Source: Heliopora coerulea (Eukaryota; Cnidaria; Anthozoa; Scleralcyonacea; Helioporidae). Taken from it: a stretch of 64,000 bases of DNA. The notes under the pieces are model-generated. The model saw only the letters and a list, made by a program, of their open reading frames with translations. It was not told the origin of the DNA and made no database searches. Where the stretch lies: the NCBI GenBank assembly GCA_030142905.1, contig JASJOG010000010.1, forward strand, positions 819,501 to 883,500, given 5' to 3'. Below, piece by piece: positions 11,201-60,279 of the stretch (position 1 is its first letter; every line of letters begins with the position of its first letter). The position numbers and the translations under genes are program-made.

Positions 11201-12539
11201 TGGCCTAGTGTCTTCATCAGAGGGGATCGTTCTGAGGATAAGGTATTTATCTGTAAAAAGACTGGAATGATTCCTGCAAACTGTATTTTGAAGCGAACAT
11301 GGAGGTTGACATGTAAGTCAATTTGCAGGTCATCCCAGTCTCCTACGCGACAAAACACGCAACCTAGAGCGAAAAAGCTTAACCTAATTTTTGGATTTTT
11401 TGACCGTTTTCTTTTTTATCCAAAGTAAGAAGAGGTCAATGTTGGTAGTTACTGTATATTTGTCAGAATTAACTGACATTGAAAAGTAAACTTTTCTCCA
11501 CGCGTGTTTTTGACCTGCATGGCTGCTCCCATGTCGGCTTCATTCAATCGTGAGGCTTGGTACAACGAGATATCGTTCTAGTCTTTTTACAGCTCAATGG
11601 GATGAGGTCCCTATATATTTATCCTCACAGAACCGCTGGTGACGTGTTTGAGTGCACGACAAAGCCGAATATTCGTTTTTCTTTTTGATAAGGAAACAGC
11701 CTTTTGACGTTCTTTTAAACTTGTTCCAAACTGATGTTTCGTTGCCGATACACTCCTGATTGCAGTCATTGTACGGAGTGGACTAAATCACTTTAGTTAT
11801 TTTCTTTCTTCCTTTGCAATATGATCCTTGGGTTTTGCAAAAAATATGCACCAACGTCAACAAAGGGTTCTGGACAACTTTTACGTGAAACTACACGAGA
11901 TTCTTCCAGTGAGTTCAGTAATTCCTTCCATTATTTAAACCCGACTATTCTCGTTGAACATAATTCTTCTTCAAGAAACATCCGAACTAGAATGTCGCTT
12001 ATGAACAGTAATGATCGTGAAGAGAATTGAGCAGATATGCCAAGCAAAGGAGTGGATATGGAAAAAAAAATCTGTGAAACTCATGAATAGCGCCAGGCCA
12101 AATTTGTAAAGATCTAAAAACTACCTCGAGAGGGTTTTCAGAAATTCTAGCCACCGTATTAGCATTCTTTCGACAAATTAGCATATTAGACCCAGCTACT
12201 TTGACATGGAGGCCGGCCTACATAATTAACACTCCTTAGCCAAATTAACAATAAATGAGGAATTATTTTCATTTCATATTTCACAAATAAACGAGAACGT
12301 TTTCCAAGTATAGTGACAGCAGACACTAAAGAATAATGAATATCGTCGAAAATCAAAAGTTGACAAAATTACATGAGGCCAATATTTATGTGCCAAATCC
12401 GAAAAAAAAATGGCTTTTGAAAGTTGAAGAAAACGCACAACGGGTCTCATTTCTATAATATTTTACCTCAACAACTCCATAACATGCTATATAAAAGAAA
12501 TTCACAAAATGAATATGCATCTGCAAAATCTAGAACATA
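8291..12539. other. Intergenic, mostly unrecognised
   Basis: No gene supported. A copy of the dispersed CTGGCTAACxCCAGACGA motif occurs at 10537-10590. A CUCUGAUGAAGACAC element on the minus strand near 11195-11225 looks like decayed Penelope/SINE tail DNA, but lacks a proper ribozyme fold. Confidence 0.5.
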
Positions 12540-12756
12540 CAGTTACCTACATATGTATTTGGCCCCCTTTTTCAAATCTCACTCTGAGAGGCATTGTAGT
12601 AAATCTATCATATTTACAGTAAAAAAAGTACAACGAATAACTTTCAAAAGAGTTATTGGAAGCTTGTTTACCAGATATCAAGAAGTAAGATTCAATAGTC
12701 CTGACAAAAATGTATTATGCTCTCGAGTGGGCAGTTTAGAATTATTTGGCCCCTTT
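12540..12756. repeat. Left terminal inverted repeat of the Tc1 element
   Basis: About 217 bp, inverted copy of 13916-14130 with roughly a tenth of positions changed. Outer and inner ends both carry TATTTGGCCCC-type motifs, which probably served as the two transposase sites of an IR-DR-like arrangement (inference). Confidence 0.85.
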
Positions 12757-12924
12757 AATAACATGGCGAAAGATGTTTGTTGAAGTACGTGATTTTCCAA
12801 TGGGAGTTGTGCCATTCACTTATCTTGATTATCATGTTTTGATGAAATACTCATCATTATGTATCAGGTTCTGCTATAAATAAAGCCAAACTGTGCAAAA
12901 TCGGTTGTTATTCAAGATCCACAC

Positions 12925-13815
12925 ATGGGAAAAGTCAAAGAGATAAGCAAGGACTTTAGAAAGCGAATCGTTGCTCTTCACAAGTTAGGATTAGGCTATA
13001 AAGCTGTTTCAAAGCGATTATGCCTGCCGCACTCAACTGTACAGTGCACAATCAAGAAAGAAAAACTGTGGGGTACGGTTAAAAATCTCAACCAGTCAGG
13101 AAAAAAGAGAAAAATCTCACGAACGTTGGAGCGGAATATCATAAGGAATGTTACAACAAACCCGAGGACATCTGTTAAGGACATCAAAGTTCATCTTGTT
13201 GCAATGGGCGTCGACGTCACAAATTCAACTATTGAGAGATGTCTGCACCGTGCAGGTCTGAAAAGTTGCCTTTCCAGAAAGATCCCTCTCCTCAAGAAGT
13301 TCCATTTAAATGCACGCTTGAAGTTTGCCTAAGAACATGTTGAGAAGCCCGACAAATTTTGGGACAAGATTTTGTGGTCGGATGAAACCAATTGAGTTGA
13401 ATTGTTAGGGCGAAGCCTACCATCCAAAGAACACCATCCCTACGGTCAAGCATGGCCGGCGAAACCTCATGCTCTGGGGTTGCTTTTCGTCCAGTGGTGT
13501 TGGGAAACTTGTTCCAGTCCATGGAATAATGAAAAAAGAAGACTACAAAAAAATACTGGAGGAAAATGTTCATGAATCAGCCCGTAAACCCAGTCCTGGA
13601 AAAAATCTCGTCTTTCAGTAAGACAACGATCCAAAGCATGCAGGCAAACTGGTCAAGAAATGGTTTCAGGACAAAAAATTGAACGTTTTGGAATGGCCAT
13701 CACAAAGTCCGATCTAAATCCGATCGAGAATCTCTGGCGGGAGTTAAAAGTTCGAGTTCGGCCAAGAGTACCCAAAGACTCTTAATGAATTGGAACAGTA
13801 TTGTCAAGATGAATG
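12925..13815 (+). pseudogene. Tc1-type transposase pseudogene
   Basis: The first 136 codons are open: a paired-like helix-turn-helix N-terminus (FRKRIVALHKLGLGYKAVSK, then LPHSTVQ) and a second DNA-binding segment (NPRTSVKDIK). A TAA at 13330 interrupts RLKFA-x-EHVEKPDKFW. Downstream, in shifting frames, are WSDETN (first catalytic Asp), FQ-stop-DNDPKH (second Asp) and [14 protein letters not shown] (the D34E-box Glu). At least three stops and two frameshifts make it non-functional. Helper transposase would have to come from another copy. Confidence 0.9.
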
Positions 13816-13915
13816 GAGCAAAATCCCAGTTAAGGTTTGTAAACTTGATTTGTAACTATAAGAAGCGATTATTGTCAGTTATTACTACAAAAGGCCATGC
13901 AATTGATTATTAAAC

Positions 13916-14130
13916 AAAGGGGCCAAATACTTTTGAACTGCCCACTTGAGACCATAACACATTTTTTGTCAGGACTATTAAATCTAACTTCATGATATCT
14001 GGTGAACAAGCTTCTAATAACTTTCTTAAAAGTTATTCGTTGAACTTTTTTACTGTAAATATAATAGATTTACCGCAATGCGTCTAAGAGTGAAATTTGA
14101 AAGGGGGCCAAATACATATGCAGGTAACTG
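13916..14130. repeat. Right terminal inverted repeat of the Tc1 element
   Basis: Inverted copy of 12540-12756, ending in GGTAACTG next to the TA duplication. Confidence 0.85.
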
Positions 14131-14720
14131 TACATGCTGGTACAAGTTATGATCTATTCCCCTACTTAATGTTAAATATTTAGGTGTATGCGTGGGAGTG
14201 TAATAGGGGCCAAAGTGGCCATGATTTTTTTGATTTTCTTAGAACAAATCTTCGGGTTCAACTTGATGAGAGGATTTTTTCCCAAAAATAACTGTCCAGA
14301 TAAAATACATGCATAGCAATGGTAACTCTCAATATCGTCAACTTCTTTTACGGAATATTCTACGTTCCAGTTTGACTACAGTCATTTTCACAATTAACTC
14401 AGTGATTCCCATTACGACTGTCCCGATTTTATTTGCATTTTAAGTTGACAATCGAACCTGAGTGAATAACACAGCGAGTCGATCGAGCAAAAAATGTTGC
14501 ATAAGAATTAGTAAAGTAAATGGTGAATACTGTTGTGGTGTCCCTGCCTTTTCTATACTTTATTTTGTATATTATAGGCGAAGCATGATAAACAAAGCAG
14601 TAAACAAATTATAAAAAGGACTCAGGCGCGTAGCCAGGATTTTTTCTTGGGGGGTGTTCAACGTCGAGAAACTTTTGCCACTAGGAATTTTCGACCCTCC
14701 AAAAATGTACTACCTTCTTA

Positions 14721-15047
14721 GAGGCTGATTACATGGAGATTTTCAGCCCGGACTGAAACTCTATACCAGTTAAACCGGGATGCGATTTCAACCCGGCCTT
14801 CCGATAAATTACTTGAAAAACGGAGCTCGTGATTACATGAAGAAAGTTTTAACCCGGTTTGAGCTACCCGGGCTGAAAAATCCCATGTAATCGCACGAAA
14901 AAATTTCAGCCGGGCTGAAAAGATGATTGAGAAGCGTGGGAAGATGTATATTGCTAAAACAACAAAGGCTACCGACAAATTCCTGCCTGGATTCACTTCC
15001 GATTTCTGTTTCAGCCCGGAATGAAATTTTCCCATGTAATCAGCCCC
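14721..15047. mobile_element. MITE with GAGGCTGATTACATGG inverted ends, TA-flanked
   Basis: The left end GAGGCTGATTACATGG and the right end CCATGTAATCAGCCCC are inverted. TTTCAGCCCGG-type motifs recur inside in both directions, and TA flanks both ends. 327 bp, non-coding (the 105-codon minus frame across it is incidental). A further GCGTAGCCAGG-type dispersed repeat precedes it at about 14623. Confidence 0.75.
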
Positions 15048-15570
15048 TAATATGCTAGTTTATCACGTAAGGGAGTTATCTGAGAAAATGTCGTTTAAAA
15101 CCATTCGTTAGTCTATTTTATTTTTATTTACAGAATTTTTTATTTACAAAAAGACACGAATAGGTTATGACTTCGCATTTTTCAGTTCACTCTAGCTATT
15201 TTATAGAACTAAGGTCAATTTTGGAAATTCCAGCCTCCGGGTATTTTACTGAACTTCTAAAAGCGAGGCCTGAACTAAGTTTCGCTGGGTTCAACTTGAA
15301 AGGTTACTTTTCGTATTTAGTATGCAGTATTTTACTCGACAAGAAGTACGAAAATATATGCCTTGAAACTTTAGTTTAAAAGTGCCTAGTTTTGGCCTAG
15401 CAAAGCAGAACTAGACGTGTGAGTCTTTTAGGGGCGCTCACGGGTAAAAGCATTCGACGGTAGCACCATCAAACACCTCTAGTGAGAAGGTTTCAGTGCA
15501 GAAAAAGAATGGTAATATTGTTAGAGTTTCTTTCTTAAAAATTCCCGTAAAAATTGTGAGTAATATAGAG

Positions 15571-15892
15571 CAGCAGTCCCCAACGACTGGGCCGTGGACC
15601 GGTACCGGTCCGTGGGTCATTTGGTACCGGGCCGCACAGAAAGAATAAGTAACTTATTTAATTTCCATTTTATTGGCCATCACAGTCTGAAAGATGTTTT
15701 ATTTTGAAAAATGACCGGATGCTCTTAATTCAGCAATATGGTGAGTTGTATTTTCTCTGCACTTTGTTTGTTTTTATGCCGTTTGTATCATTTTCTTTTG
15801 TCGTATTTATCCCCACACATTGATGGCTGGTCCTTGAAAATGTTGTCTTTCATGAAACCGGTCCGTGGCACATAAAAGGTTGGGGACCGCTG
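15571..15892. mobile_element. hAT-type MITE with 8-bp target duplication
   Basis: The ends CAGCAGTCCCCAAC and GTTGGGGACCGCTG are inverted. Both flanks carry the identical 8-mer ATATAGAG (15563-15570 and 15893-15900), the size expected for hAT insertion. Subterminal ACCGGTCCGTGG occurs at both ends. 322 bp with no transposase. Confidence 0.88.
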
Positions 15893-15900
15893 ATATAGAG

Positions 15901-17795
15901 CATACGAGCATCACAAACGACTGGTTTTGGGGCTATCTATACTTAAACACAATTTGTTGCTACGCCTAGAGTGATTTCAAGCTCGCATATCAAAGCTGGC
16001 CAGATTGTGATACGGTCTTATGCCTCATTATTGAATTGGAAACGTAAGCTAGTTGCAGCTATATGGAGTCAATGGGTTTGAACCCCCTGAACCCTGTCGC
16101 CCCTGGCTACCCCACTGGGAAAGGTGGAAAAGTTAAATTGTCAGGGTTGATACTGGAGTGAAAAGTTATCTCGATAAGATCCAACCGAGACTTTTAGGTT
16201 TAAATGGAATTTAGGGCGTTCGGCAAGAAACGAGCCCATCGCACTTGCAATCTAGTTCAGTATTCTATGAACTGATCAGAACACCGCACAGATTACATCA
16301 CAAAACTACTGCCAAAGCCCGGCAGGATTAATATGCGGAAATACATCAGCATATTAGATCCTACTCAATATCTTTAATCTTCAATCTCTGCTGCTGATAT
16401 CCGAACTCTGTCAATGGGTTTAGAAACTTTACAATAGTCTGTTTTCTACTGCGGTATCACTGTATGGATAACGTCAATTCACACGCACCACCAGAAGAAT
16501 GTTTAGGGGCTCCGCCGCCATAATTTTGCACTGTTTATCGCACAATGAAGATTTTTAGTCTCGATGTTTTTCTTCTGCAAAACATTATTTTATTAACACT
16601 TTGGTTTTATAATTAGTCTTTGTAATTGTTCTGTTTTTAAGTCATGATGCGATCCCCTCTTTCATGTAGATGTCATTGCATTAAACATGGAAATAATTAC
16701 ACTAAAATACTGCCTATTCCAGAGAGCTTTCTCTTTTAATCACGGTCACAATTTAACTTCTTCAATTTTGCATTTTTAATCATGAAACTCATTGACGTTG
16801 TCAGTCATCAACCTTTCCAGGTTTCTACCTAACCTGGGTATGAAAGTGTTTGGTGGTACCAAATATTTAAGCGCAAAGGCGAAGATGTGCAGCACGATGG
16901 CACGATGCCCAGAATTTTATTAGGGCTGTAGCAAAATCAACTGCTCCTCGCACCACCACCGCCTGCCAAAGTTTGCGTAATTTAACCCACTGAGAAAACA
17001 CATTCCTAAATTGCACATAATTATTATTAGTAAAAAAGGATTTTATAATTTAGGAAAGGATTCACGGGGAAAGACAGAAACTAATTTCCTAACGTTTGTT
17101 AAGAACTTCACATGCAATCCAGACAACAAATCTACTTGTACGTAACCTTCAGTGTTTTAGTGTTATGTTTAAACTAGTTTAGTATGAGCAATAAAATCAA
17201 AGCTTGGGCTTGCAATCAAGATTTTGAATTAATCCGATGACCTTTACTTGTCGTATATTTTGCTCGTCTCAGGTGTAATTTCAAAGGAGATTACCAAAAC
17301 AAAATAGTATCGTTAGTTGGAAAATTTTGAAAATATAAATTTTGGTGAAAATGTAAATAAGGTATTCCTTTGGCGAATCATCACATTCGGCTTTTCATTG
17401 GGTAACATTGCAAAATGTATATAATTGATGGTCAATGTCTTCAGAGTTCATTGGCAGTGAAACCCAGAAAAAGGTATTCTAGACTCAAGTTGAACTTCAG
17501 CTGACTGACCACAGGGAACTCTGTAATTTAAAAAAATCATCGCGATCGGATGAAATAATCTCGTGTAATCATTAATGATACCAGAAAAAGATAAAAAAAG
17601 GAAAAGCAGCCTCACTGGCGTAGTTACTGGACAACAATTTTCATCGTTTGTCATTACTGTTTGAAATGTTCTGGCAAGCTTCTGCGAGTTTGACGTGTTG
17701 ATGATCTGAATGACAAACTTTAAAGAAATCTTTAAATACCAAGTGAGTTATTTGGGTTAGATAAGTGAGTAGGTTCAAATAGAAATAGTCTCTGA
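15901..17795. other. Intergenic, nothing recognised
   Basis: Short ORFs only, none with recognisable motifs. A repeat-like GTCGCCCCTGGCTACCC block lies at about 16097. Confidence 0.5.
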
Positions 17796-18051
17796 AACCC
17801 CGTTGACACTGTTAACATTTTGGGCACGGCACGACTAAAATTTTGGCACGGGTTCCGCTATTTTTGGGCACTGCACGGGGGACTTTTACGGTGTACACGG
17901 TGCAGACTTCTTAAAATTTGGTACCCGTGCCTGAAAATTTTTCCTTGCCGAGAACCCCTGTATATGCAATAGGTCTCGGCATGGCTAGTTTCCCGTGCCG
18001 CGCCCAAAATTTACCATGTTATGCCCAAAATGTTACAGTGTAAAAGGAGTT
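17796..18051. mobile_element. MITE with ACACTGT-AACATTTTGGGC inverted ends
   Basis: The ends match as inverted repeats (AACATTTTGGGC plus flanking ACACTGT on both sides), and GGCACGG / CCGTGCC modules are scattered inside. No ORF. The superfamily cannot be told because no clear target duplication is visible. Confidence 0.65.
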
Positions 18052-19822
18052 AGAGATATCTAAAATTAACTGCAAAGCAGTACATTCGTATCATAATGAT
18101 GCGTTCACAATGGCTCGAATAAATGGATTTTAGTGGATTACATAACTCGTTACAATATTTGACAATATACACAAAATCCTACTTACTTCAATGCAAGTTT
18201 GCCCCTTTCTTTTACTTTCGACAACCCGTTGGATCCTACCGTACTTTTTTTATGCTTCAGTGCCTAATAAAGTGTCAAATATAAGTTGACAAAGACGTCA
18301 GCAGACAACTTGGGAGCCAAGGTGTTCAATCACCTTCTTCACTTTTGAGAGGGCTAAGAACGCCAAGAGTAAGTGAAAATGAGTGAAAAAGCAGAGAGCT
18401 AGTTTTCAACAGGCCAATGAAAAGCATGCCATTGGGAAATTATACGAGAGAAATAAGTTACCTGTTTGTTTAAAACGCCCGTAATATCCCTCCACTGTTA
18501 GTTTTACAATTTGCTGATTTATTTTAGGCTTCACAAGTACTTCTCAGTCAACGTCATCCCTAATGAATCCTGATCTTTTTCCAAGTGATCAGGTTTCTCC
18601 AGAGCATTTTTCTAGTGTCCGGTCTTGGATTTACTGGCAGCAGGATCAGCAATAGATACATAGGGCGGCTGTGTCCAGGGAAGTTAAGTCAGAATATGGC
18701 GAAGCAAGGAGGTTTCTGCTCGATATTGAGAGTCCTCTCCCTAAAAAGTAAATCATTATCATTAGCCAATGCCTTACATCACAAAAAGATTTCCACTGCA
18801 ACCTGTCTGAAATAAAACATATACGCAATTTTTAGACTATAAATTATTTTCTGCATGTCTGTACACTAATACAGCCATGCACGTTTAGCCCCAATCACTT
18901 GTTATAAGAAAAATGTTTATCACAGTACACATATTGTTCATTACAACGAGTGAACAACCAAATAGTACGCGCTCACCAGCCATGAAGTAGTTTATAATTT
19001 TTTGCTGTTTAATAAAGAATTGATTGTTTTGCCAGTCGAGACTCGAAACGTAACGTTTTCAACAGCCTTCCACCTCTTTACGAACATCGCTATTTCTCCA
19101 AATGTACTGTTGTACGCTTCGTCACCGAATGTCTTGACTGAACTCAAAAAAAAATTTGAACTGGATTTGAAAAGATATCTAATAAAACCAACGCAATCGT
19201 CTGCACACCTTCGGTGTATCTTGAATTTGGGAAAAGCCGAGATAACGCTTTGTAGATATGAATGAGAGAATTGCAAATGCGATAATCCGGAGAAAATGGT
19301 TAAATTTAAGCCCTTTGAAATCCTGCGAGTGAGGATGGGTTATTTAGCCAAAGTCAAGAAAATACTCTGCTGACAGCAGTGTGTTAAGTAGCTAAAACTT
19401 GCTATTCATTCGGTGGGTATCACAGTTACGTGAAACTGGAGATGGTTATGTTGGTGTTTAACATCTTTCTGTTTACACGTCTTCGGTTATTTTGATCTAG
19501 CTAACGCCAGAGACGGCCCTTTAAACACAGTGTTCCTGGGACAAAATCACTGAAAACATAAACTTTTATATCTGTATTTTCTGCATGTAAATCTTTTCCT
19601 AAAGCCTTGTGAACGCACAGAAATTAGAAAAAAGTAATGAAAAACTTTGTTTCATCGCCAATATTCAAACTTGTAATGGTGGTCATCCGGTCATTCCAAC
19701 AATTGTTACCTGGGTTCCCAATGACCAAAAATTCTTTATAAAACCTCTACCAGAACGCAATTTTTTAGAGTTTGGGTAAATCCCTGTGCCTTGCTTTCAC
19801 ATGAACCCTTTGAGCCCTCATA
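18052..19822. other. Intergenic, nothing recognised
   Basis: Overlapping short ORFs near 18.6-19.3 kb on both strands resemble no family I know. Confidence 0.5.
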
Positions 19823-20635
19823 CAGTAGAACCCCGCTAACTCGAACTGCCAAAGGTAATGAAAAATAGTTCGAGTTAGCTGGGTGGGCGTTGGATTTCAA
19901 GTATCCTATCAATAATTAATACGGTATCGTGGTTTTATGATTCATCCATAATTGCCAGTCATTTTGGTCCAGTCAGTTTATTAAGAAAATTTTAATTTTT
20001 CATCATAGATAGAGTTGAATGTGTTGTCCTGAATTCTAATATTACCATATTTTAATGTCTACCACTATTGAGTTGAATAACTGTTTATGATAAAATGACT
20101 ATACTAGAATGCATGTGCAGGTTCAGTGAATGCTTGGGTCGTATACATACGGCTGTACAAATTTCTGAAAGCCCTACAAAATAAATCCGATAAACTAAGA
20201 ACAGTTGCTACGGGCTACTCAAGACTAATTTGCGTGACAATTTAAGACTCACTGCATCAAATTATAATTGTGTGTGTAATATTTACCCAGGATAGTAAAT
20301 TCGTTATGTGTACTTTAAACCGTGTCACTCCGGAAAGATGGTCTTTTCTGGGTTTCCGCACATCGTCACGTTATCAGTAAAGATTCAAGATTCTTCTAGT
20401 CAAACAGTCACTTCCTGACACTTTCAGGTCTATCGACCGACGTTTCCAAAACAGAGTTCGAGTTAACGGGTTAAATTTGGACCAAGGGAGTATGAAATTA
20501 GTTCGAGTTAGCGGGGAGTTCGAATTAACCGAGTTCGAATTAACCGAGTTCAAGATATGTGATAGTAAATGATAGGGAAAATGGGGCCAAATCAAGGGGA
20601 AATTGAATTTGGTTCGAGTTAGCGAGGTTCTACTG
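19823..20635. mobile_element. TA-flanked DNA transposon derivative, CAGTAGAACCCCGCTAACTC ends
   Basis: Inverted ends CAGTAGAACCCCGCTAACTC (left) and GAGTTAGCGAGGTTCTACTG (right), bordered by TA on each side (19821-19822 and 20636-20637). Repeated GTTCGAGTTAGC / GTTCGAATTAAC words fill the right subterminal part. Ends of this type occur in pogo/Tigger-like (Tc1/mariner superfamily) non-autonomous elements. 813 bp, no transposase. Confidence 0.8.
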
Positions 20636-21395
20636 TATTTCTCCTTCCAAACACGGCAGTTTTAGTTGCTTGTGCCATGCTGGGACCTTTCAACGTCATG
20701 GTGAGCATCCTTCTTGAGACGCCTTTCATCATCGACAATTTCGAAAACACCCCAACCAAATCCTGACCGTTTACTTTCAAAAGTTCCTACTGGTTTCTGG
20801 TACAAGTTCTCAACAAACGGATCGAAAGTAAAGCACCCCTTGCCAGGAGGAGAATGGAGTTTTTGGTTGGTTTGTTTTTTTTTAACATGAGCGACCGGAA
20901 AACCGGCCGCTCGTGTTCAAAGGGTTAACTAGTCAAACGAATACCGCTTGTCAAGAGAGTGTTAAAGGTCTCGTTAACTTGCCGCCTGGTCTAAATGAGC
21001 ATTTTTAGCTTCATAGTAACTGTCAAAAATTGAGAACTAGTGCCAAATTTACAAAGACTGAAACCTTACAAAAAAGCTTTTGATTTCCACCTTCATGTAA
21101 AGATTAAAAGTTTATTTTGTGACTGCTCTAAGTATCCTTTTTTCTGTAAGGATTATTAGTGAGAGGAACAAGTTATGAAAAACAGTAGAATAGAGGCTGG
21201 AAATTTAAAGATTTTATCTTTTATTAGAAGCGGTAACTGCATTTAGTCATAATTCAACTTAAACAAACGTTTAAAAAACGAAAGAATAAAAACAGTTCTT
21301 TGATATTTTCTCCACAACCTTTTTCTAAAATAATTAGCTCATCATCTTCTCCACTGAATACTATAAGCGCCAAACTGGTGCAGCGTCGTCGACGT
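20636..21395. other. Intergenic; one GC-rich hairpin
   Basis: The only structure seen is a short imperfect hairpin at about 20887-20912 (GAGCGxCCGG-AAAA-CCGGxCGCTC) in otherwise AT-rich DNA. Confidence 0.5.
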
Positions 21396-21560
21396 TAGAG
21401 GTCCATACGTATGCGTTTTCAAGCGAGAACGGAGACTTTTGAAAACGGTACGTTGCCGTGTGGACGGGCGGAAACGGACGACGAAAACGCAAATATTTTG
21501 ATCCGTTTTCGGTTTAATGAAAACGGAGACATTTGAAAACGCATACGTGTGGACGTGGCC
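21396..21560. mobile_element. Fold-back MITE (CGTTTTC-rich)
   Basis: Left GTCCATACGTATGCGTTTTC and right GAAAACGCATACGTGTGGAC are inverted, with several GAAAACGGAGAC modules inside. The 112-codon minus frame over it is a by-product. Confidence 0.7.
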
Positions 21561-23966
21561 AGAGTCGTGAAATGCGTATATCGTGCTACGATATCGTGCT
21601 ACTTCGGGATTGCCAAAGACTTTACAAGTGGAGTTGGTGAAGACAAAAGAAACGTTCAGGCATGTCCCTGTACGTTTCAAAGAAAAGAAAATTCGTTTCT
21701 AAGAACTGTCTTGTCTTATAATTTAAAAAACTACTATGAAGAAGGAGGTGCTTGTCCAAGGCGAGCGCTTATTCATAAAATCAAGGACAAGGCCGTACTG
21801 ACCCGAGGCAGGATACTTTATCGACGTAATTCGGCACTTGTTATTTGATAGCAGACAATTTAAAAATAGATCATTTTTTCGGCAAAACAAACATCACAAG
21901 ATCATGTAAAACAAACTTTTATTTTGATATATACATAATGCTGCTCGTTGAAAAGTATTACCTCAATTTCACCCTATTTTGTTTTGGTAGCTTATAAGGC
22001 TACCGTGCTTGATCAGAAATAAAAAATCTGTTAGTCTATGGAAATGAGGTAGCCCGCTTAGCGATCTCCCCAAACTTCATCTCCCAATCTTTAGTCTGAC
22101 CGTGAATGCATAATATATAATCAGGGAGTAAAATTCAATATCGAAAAAAAGTGTAAGGTATACAGCTTTCCCCCCTTTGCAGAGCTCATTCTTGTTTACG
22201 ATATTTAGATACAGACCAAGCTACTCATGGTCTTTGTGGGACTTATAAGGTGACAAGTATATACTAATTGTAGACATTAATCAAAAGGATTATTAGATAA
22301 AAACAAAACTTTCCTTCCCTTCTCGAGTCTTATCTTCTTTGACTCAAGTATAATATTTATTTTTATTTTGTAATCTTATAGGTTAATGTCTGTAATAAGA
22401 CAAGAGAATGGGGATCTTAATCTCCATGTTCGTTGTGGAGTTGTAGACTACACGTAGGGGTTCATGAAATAACATTTCTAAACGTGCTTTGAAAGAAACC
22501 CTTGTGAAAGTTTGGGAGAACCTGAACGGACGTTGGAAAGATTCTCCCTACCAGCTTGTGTTCCCTCCGCCATTTGCTATTCTCTCAACTTTCCACTTCT
22601 ATATTTCGACGGAAGAACGGAAGATTTTATCCATTTCCTAAATTTGGAACTTTCGCAGCTAACGGCAAGAATGGGATAGTGTTAATAACGAAAATAAAAG
22701 CCCAACCAAACGTTGCCGAGACACGATCTCTCCTGAATAAATTGACTGCAGGTAGAGATATACAAACCTGGTAGTTGTGCAAACAGCTAACTCTGAGACG
22801 TAGACACCTCCGGTGTCACTAAGCCCATTAACTTGTTTTCTGTTATATTTATAATTTATCAAATATTTTTATCCACGTTTTGTTTACCTTAATTTTTATA
22901 GAAACATCGAGAAGTGAAAATGAAGGCTGCTGCTCACACATCAGAAGTATCGCAAGCTTCCACCCCTTGTTTTCTTGAGTCAAAAAAGAAAAAAGAAGAC
23001 TGGAGAAAATAGTCTTGCTAATGTTTTTGTATTTAGTAGATTTTGACATCTCGAACGTCTCACTATTCACTATTGTCACCCATTTGATATAAAGTTAGAC
23101 AAATAGACTTTTAGGCATCAAATCAGTAAACAGTATGAAGCTAGTTTATTAGATCCAATTTCAAACTGGCTATCAGCAGATCGCCAATTCACTACTGTCA
23201 TAGTTCCCAAAGGTGATGTTACACGGCACGATTTTTAACAATGATCTTCAACGCAACATGTTGCTCCAAGAAAATTTGAAGAGAAATTGTTCACAAGCGC
23301 CAAGTTCTACGCACCAATTTTTGCGGGACATTTCCTGAGTTGAAAATCATCATCCGTAAAACATCACTTCAACGATAAATGAAACCTTATCTATTAGCCC
23401 CTGTGCCCTCGTTTTGTGTTAAAATTCAAAAGAATTTTCACTCCTAATCAAAGGAAGCTTGAGAGGTTAATTGAACTGTCAGGGACTCGCTTAGAACCAT
23501 ACGTAAAACCAGGCGTCCGACGCATTGATGTTTGCCAAGTTTTGTAACGGTAATCTTCCACTATTTTGCCACCAAGAGAAAAATTGTTGATACGCAGCAG
23601 GAATTTTTACTATAAAACATTTTCACAAAGTTCTTAATAAAGGATTATTTTGATCGATTCAGTATTTGGATATTTTCGTGGTTTCCATCATTTCGTCCGT
23701 CACTCGAGGTCAAGGTACCTGGTATAGAAATCGCTCCACATAAGCATGAGTTGAACAGCTGCCACAACTGCGAAACATACAGTGAGTATCAAGCCTTATT
23801 TCTGGTCTGTTTTCCCATCAGGTCTGTTCAAGAAAATAGTTGACAGGCGGAAAGCTACCGAATTTATCATAGGACTGCAGCCTACCATGCATATTTTATA
23901 CAGGTAGTCCATTTAACGAGATATTCAACTGTAAGCAGTGCTATAGTCCGACCAAATACCTATTAC
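21561..23966. other. Intergenic, nothing recognised
   Basis: Short frames only; no domain, RNA gene or repeat boundary that I can support. It ends at the ERCC3 3' end. Confidence 0.5.
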
Positions 23967-23972
23967 TTTATT
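23967..23972 (-). promoter_or_regulatory. ERCC3: ERCC3 polyadenylation signal AATAAA
   Basis: TTTATT on the plus strand gives AATAAA on the minus strand, about 50 nt after the ERCC3 stop codon at 24021-24023. It is the first such hexamer downstream and a plausible 3' end for the mRNA. Confidence 0.7.
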
Positions 23973-24020
23973 CATTCTAATTTTCATAACAAATGACGAC
24001 AAAAAAATATGAAGTCTTCA

Positions 24021-59813
<35,793 letters not shown>

Positions 59814-60183
59814 CTATGAAATCGAGATGTGAAGTTGTTGTATATTTTCATTTTGCTTATCCTCAAGGGCATCTGAATTAACAGTAACATATGTACACCC
59901 CACAATCAATTCAAACCAATGAAATTAACACTCAACAAAAGAAATATTTTTGTTGATATCCTGGCTTAAGAAAGCCCATAGTCCAAAAGAATTATTCAAT
60001 AGTATCAAAACTGAAAAGAAAACCTATACAGCTACATTAAATTTGAGCTGTTGGGTTAACTCTGAAATGGCAGCATTCACAAACATAAAATACGGGGAAT
60101 GAAAATACCGTTTCTCATGCATGAGAGCAAATATCTGATTATATTATTAAGGTGCTACAATATAATATTATTAAAGTATTTCA

Positions 60184-60185
<2 letters not shown>

Positions 60186-60213
<28 letters not shown>
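60186..60213. repeat. (AAT)n microsatellite
   Basis: About nine AAT units; more (AAT)n follows at 60266-60280. Confidence 0.95.
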
Positions 60214-60215
<2 letters not shown>

Positions 60216-60279
60216 TGGCAATTTGGGCTAAACGACCTCATTGGCTCGTATGAGTTGACTTTCCTCAATAATAATAATA

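Larger units (their letters stand above)
12540..14130 (+). mobile_element. Tc1/mariner-type DNA transposon, inactive, long TIRs
   Basis: The element begins and ends with CAGTTACCTxCATATGTATT and is flanked by TA (12538-12539 and 14131-14132), the classical Tc1/mariner target duplication. The inverted repeats are unusually long, 12540-12756 and 13916-14130 (about 215 bp each), with a second GGCCCCTTT block at the inner ends. The enclosed transposase is broken. Length 1591 bp is in the normal Tc1 range. Confidence 0.92.

Noticed and set aside
11161..11225. CTGATGA...ATTGAAATG on the minus strand as a hammerhead
   Set aside because: A stem ACACU/AGUGU exists but three unpaired bases precede GAAA, and no stem III or cleavage site fits.
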